Positions 23,619 to 26,065 of a stretch of DNA of 26,065 nt are shown in pieces. This DNA comes from a virus. The position numbers were made by a program, and so were the translations under genes. The DNA lies in IMG/VR virus record IMGVR_UViG_3300047552_002587, positions 1-26,065 of that record. One strand, 5' to 3'. Position 1 is the stretch's first letter. Every line of letters begins with the position of its first letter. A model generated the notes under the pieces. The model saw only the letters and a program-made list of their open reading frames with translations, made no database searches and was not told the DNA's origin.

Positions 23619-23921
23619 ATGAACTGCATTCACATTCACACCTCCCCCCTGCATCGCGGAAACCTTGCAATCCCTGTTGCTATGCAATTTGATGAACCTC
23701 TGAACCTATTCCTAACCCCAGATTCAGACGACAATCCTCAAAATCAAACATCGTCTTTGGTTCAGGTAATTGCGCCCGCTGACGTTATAACAGGCATCCG
23801 TAGAAATTCATCTGAAATCCTCTTTACAGGTTTCAGCCCTACAAATATTATCCTCGCCCCAGGTGATTCTTTGCTAACTACAGCTGTATCTGGTGACCTT
23901 TACTTCTTGCCCCTTTGGTAA
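23619..23921 (+). CDS. Small beta-rich protein, 100 aa, unknown
   Basis: A 100-aa protein starting MNCIHIHTSPLHRGNLAIPV, with AGGA 8 bases before the ATG. It is rich in Pro, Asn, Thr and beta-branched residues and ends in a run of short beta strands (SSEILFTGFSPTNIILAPGD then LYFLPLW). No signal peptide or membrane segment is seen. The ending resembles the style of small phage beta-sandwich domains, like the one in the next gene. As it sits in an operon ending with a surface beta-propeller protein, a virion component or fibre accessory is a reasonable guess, but I do not recognise the family. Confidence 0.6.
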   Translation: MNCIHIHTSPLHRGNLAIPVAMQFDEPLNLFLTPDSDDNPQNQTSSLVQVIAPADVITGIRRNSSEILFTGFSPTNIILAPGDSLLTTAVSGDLYFLPLW

Positions 23922-23926
23922 TTCCT

Positions 23927-24400
23927 ATGCCAACAAAAGCTGAATTAAAAATAATCGAACTTCTTGAATCTATGTCTGGAGGCTCCCCAGGTGGTTCAGG
24001 TAGTTCTGTAGATTTCGGTACTAAAGCCGATACACCTGCTGCTACTGACATAGGAACTTTCAGTTTCCTAGCTTTCTTCAAAAGAAGTTTGCAGAAATTA
24101 ACAGCTCTTATCGCTACCCAAACAATAACCCACAGCACTCTACCATATTCCGTAGATGTATCTGATACCAACCATCAAAGTCCTGCATTTGCTGTAAACT
24201 CCTCCAGAGTAATCCTCACCTCAAATGCAGATTGCTGGGTACGTTTAGGCTCAGCCCCTGTTGCAACTGTTGGTGGGATAGGTTCATTCCTAGTCTCCGC
24301 TGGAATCCCTACTTACATCACAACCATAACCCCTGGAGAAAAACTAGGAGTTATCAGTGCTGGGGTTTTGGGGTTGTTATCTGTGCAAGAACTTATCTAG
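23927..24400 (+). CDS. Putative structural protein with C-terminal phage beta-sandwich domain, 157 aa
   Basis: Encodes 157 aa from the ATG at 23927; a TTG at 23915 would overlap the preceding stop and is less likely. An N-terminal helix (TKAELKIIELLESM) leads to a Gly/Ser linker, a second helical stretch (FLAFFKRSLQKLTALIAT), and a C-terminal domain with the pattern SRVILTSNADCWVRLGSAPV, then FLVSAGIPTYITTITPGEKL and a final GLLSVQEL. Small phage virion proteins commonly use this arrangement (a strand with A-D-x-W-V-x-x-G, then a P-A-G-x-P-x-Y turn, then P-G-x-K-x-x-x-I). It is probably a minor structural or fibre-associated protein; the exact role is unknown. Confidence 0.6.
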   Translation: MPTKAELKIIELLESMSGGSPGGSGSSVDFGTKADTPAATDIGTFSFLAFFKRSLQKLTALIATQTITHSTLPYSVDVSDTNHQSPAFAVNSSRVILTSNADCWVRLGSAPVATVGGIGSFLVSAGIPTYITTITPGEKLGVISAGVLGLLSVQELI

Positions 24401-24411
24401 GAGCTGCCGTC

Positions 24412-25971
24412 ATGCTAACCCCCAAAGGTCTTAAGAAACGTGAAGTTTTGCCTCCGAGTTTGCGACAAACCCCAGGTAATAAGCATACGACACTTGCAAC
24501 CCCTGGGTATATCTGGGTTACAAACACAGGAACTCAAATGCTAGAACGTATAAACACTACAACTCTTGAAGTTGTTATGTTTGCTTCTGGGGGAGGCACT
24601 CCTGCAGGTATTGCTTTTGATGGAACACATCTCTATGTCTCTCACTTCTCCAGTGGTAATATTACAAAAATGACCACCACTGGTGAAGTGCTTGCCTCTT
24701 ACCAAATTTCCTCTGGCTTGCATCAGATTGTTTTTGACGGGGTAGACCTGTGGGTTACTTCTTACTATGAAGGTAAAATTTACAAACTCTCTACCTCAGG
24801 AACCGTTCTTTTCATTTATGACTCAGGTAGATACCCTGTAGACTTAACAGTTGCTGATAATAAAATATGGGTAGGTTTATTCAACTTCACCTTCTACCCT
24901 TTTGGTGCTGGAGGACTTTTAAAACTTAACAACAATGGAACTTTAAACGCTGAATACCCAATCGTGGAAAACCCTTTAGGTATAGACTTCGGGGACAATC
25001 ATATCTGGACAGCAAACTTCCTAACAGGTGATGTTTTTAAAGTAAATGCCTCAAATGGAACTGTAGTTTTAACATTTAACACAGGAATTCCAGACTCTGC
25101 AATCCTACACCTTTCATACTCAACTTATGGCAATTATATCCTGATAACAATTTCAAAAGACTATTCCTCCTACAACCTTCCAAACAGTGAAAATGTAGTT
25201 CAAATACGTTCAGCTGCTACAGGTGCTCTTATAGAAACTGTACCAGTTGGTATAGACCCTAGAAATGTAAGCATCGATGAGTTCCACTGGGGTTATGTCG
25301 CAGGTTATGGAGACGGTACTGTTACTAGATTCCCTCTCCCAGCACCTGGAGTATCCTATGACATATTTCTACATTTCGATACTTTCCCGTTCACCAACAG
25401 CGGCGACTTACCTGTAACAATAACTGCCCCAGAGACGCGCTTTACTTCAGACCCTGCTAGAGTTATTGAAGGTTCAGGTTCTGCCATATCAAACAGAGGT
25501 AGTGGAAATCTTGACCAAGAGACTATACAGGTTTTCTCAACTGACGCTATAACCCTTGGTGACCAGTGGACAATTCGCTTTAAAGCTACTATAAATGCTC
25601 CTACAATGGGGGTAGGTATCTTAACCCCTTGGACAGGTTCTGCAATAGAAAGCGTCTCTATAATCTCCGCAGCTTCTCTTTATGTAATGCAATTCACCGC
25701 TGCTATTGCTGTACCAATAACACCAGGAATTCCTCAATTATTCTCAATAGAGCTTTTTGAGGGAAGTCTTTATATCTATCTGGATGGTGTACTTAAAGGA
25801 ACTCAGTTATACAACGACCCTCTCTCAGGTTTGCCAATACCTCCTATGACATTATCAGGCGGTTCTCGACTGTTTTCTATCGGCGGTACAGGTAATGACA
25901 TAGCTGAGAACCAGCAAACAATTATAGATGAGCTTATCTTTCTAAAAACCCTCTCTCTCTCCCACAACTAA
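24412..25971 (+). CDS. Seven-bladed beta-propeller plus concanavalin-like domain; candidate fibre/adhesin
   Basis: Encodes 519 aa; the ATG at 24412 is preceded by AGGAG with 8-base spacing, and an open frame further upstream is out-of-frame overlap with the previous gene. Residues ~30-310 show seven repeats, each with an inner strand: IWVTN (34), LYVSH (74), LWVTS (113), IWVGL (152), IWTAN (198), ILITI (243) and WGYVAGY (293), as in YncE/NHL-type propellers. Residues ~315-519 look like a LamG/concanavalin-type jelly roll (DIFLHFDTFPF, WTIRFKATINAP, SLYIYLDGVLKG, TIIDELIFLK). Both folds bind sugars or surface ligands, so host attachment is likely. The last 11 codons lie inside the terminal inverted repeat. 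Confidence 0.7.
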   Translation: MLTPKGLKKREVLPPSLRQTPGNKHTTLATPGYIWVTNTGTQMLERINTTTLEVVMFASGGGTPAGIAFDGTHLYVSHFSSGNITKMTTTGEVLASYQISSGLHQIVFDGVDLWVTSYYEGKIYKLSTSGTVLFIYDSGRYPVDLTVADNKIWVGLFNFTFYPFGAGGLLKLNNNGTLNAEYPIVENPLGIDFGDNHIWTANFLTGDVFKVNASNGTVVLTFNTGIPDSAILHLSYSTYGNYILITISKDYSSYNLPNSENVVQIRSAATGALIETVPVGIDPRNVSIDEFHWGYVAGYGDGTVTRFPLPAPGVSYDIFLHFDTFPFTNSGDLPVTITAPETRFTSDPARVIEGSGSAISNRGSGNLDQETIQVFSTDAITLGDQWTIRFKATINAPTMGVGILTPWTGSAIESVSIISAASLYVMQFTAAIAVPITPGIPQLFSIELFEGSLYIYLDGVLKGTQLYNDPLSGLPIPPMTLSGGSRLFSIGGTGNDIAENQQTIIDELIFLKTLSLSHN

Positions 25972-26065
25972 CCCCAGCCACCCTTCACCTAACCCTTCCC
26001 CTTCCCTCTGCTCCCCTCTCCCCTTCGACACAGCGGACGTGTCCACCCTCTCCCTCTCCCTCTCC
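25939..26065. repeat. Right terminal inverted repeat, 127 bp, perfect
   Basis: Exact reverse complement of positions 1-127, so here the plus strand is C/T-rich. The inner 33 bases encode the last ten residues and stop of the propeller gene, in a different frame from the one the fibre gene uses at the left end; the DNA is therefore conserved independently of the protein it encodes. The G-tracts lie on the minus strand. The core GACACAGCGGACGTGTC can form a 5-bp hairpin. Confidence 0.97.
25972..26065 (+). terminator. Candidate Rho-dependent terminator after the plus-strand operon
   Basis: The transcript running past the propeller gene would be C-rich and very G-poor, the same composition as at the left end, because the two ends are inverted copies. 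The only secondary structure is a short GACAC/GTGTC stem without a U-run. A Rho loading site is the simplest functional reading, inferred from composition and location alone. Confidence 0.35.

Noticed and set aside
24232-24411. Longer N-terminus for the propeller protein
   Set aside because: The added residues are Trp/His/Arg/Cys-rich out-of-frame reading of the previous gene, and the ATG at 24412 has a clear AGGAG site.
1-26065. Stop-codon reassignment (code 15 or 4), as in some gut phages
   Set aside because: TAA, TGA and TAG each end well-supported genes with correctly placed downstream starts, and no gene is split by in-frame TAG or TGA.
1-26065. tRNA genes or CRISPR arrays
   Set aside because: I saw no cloverleaf-like sequence with a GTTCRAxxC T-arm and no spaced direct repeats; intergenic space is too small for either.

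Overview
The window is a 26,065-bp morphogenesis module of a tailed dsDNA phage (siphovirus plan, lambda-type head). It starts and ends with the same 127-bp sequence in inverted orientation. The standard bacterial code is used (TAA, TGA and TAG all end genes). Base composition is moderately AT-rich, apart from the extremely G/C-strand-biased ends. The gene families (GpA/Nu1 terminase, GpB portal, GpE capsid, BR0599/DUF2163 and Phage-tail_3 tail-tip proteins) point to a phage of a Gram-negative host, probably Pseudomonadota; nothing identifies the host more closely. All family assignments come from reading the translations; no search was run.

Layout. Positions 1-127 and 25939-26065 are the inverted terminal repeats. 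One long minus-strand operon (23152 down to 121) holds, in transcription order: terminase small subunit, terminase large subunit, gpW-like connector, portal, S49 protease with a nested scaffold, decoration protein, major capsid, a gpZ-like protein, an FII-like candidate, tail terminator, a 73-aa unknown, tail tube, tail-assembly chaperones joined by a likely -1 programmed frameshift, an 1868-aa tape measure with a lytic transglycosylase domain, a distal-tail-like protein fused to a beta-propeller, a BR0599-like tail protein, two small tail-tip-operon proteins, the Phage-tail_3 tip protein and a terminal fibre. Most genes overlap by 1-8 bases or are separated by a few, so translation is probably coupled. 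A short plus-strand operon (23224-25971) holds a membrane/coiled-coil protein, two small beta-rich proteins and a second beta-propeller protein with a predicted C-terminal concanavalin-like domain. The two operons diverge from a 71-bp AT-rich intergenic region at 23153-23223.

The genes together encode packaging, head, tail and host-contact functions. I see no replication, integrase, repressor, endolysin or transposase gene, so this is either part of a larger genome cut at a repeat or a virion-only segment. The most interesting points are: (i) the identical ends, which contain the 3' ends of both operons and whose transcripts would be C-rich and G-poor (67 C against 8 G in 127 nt), like Rho loading sites; (ii) the repeat length of 127, which also equals a common assembler k-mer limit; (iii) the A-AAA-AAC slippery heptamer abutting the stop of the gpG-like gene; (iv) two seven-bladed beta-propeller proteins near opposite ends; and (v) a lambda-like head combined with a D3112/GTA-style tail tip. 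No stretch longer than about 130 bases lacks a gene; the longest are the two terminal repeats.
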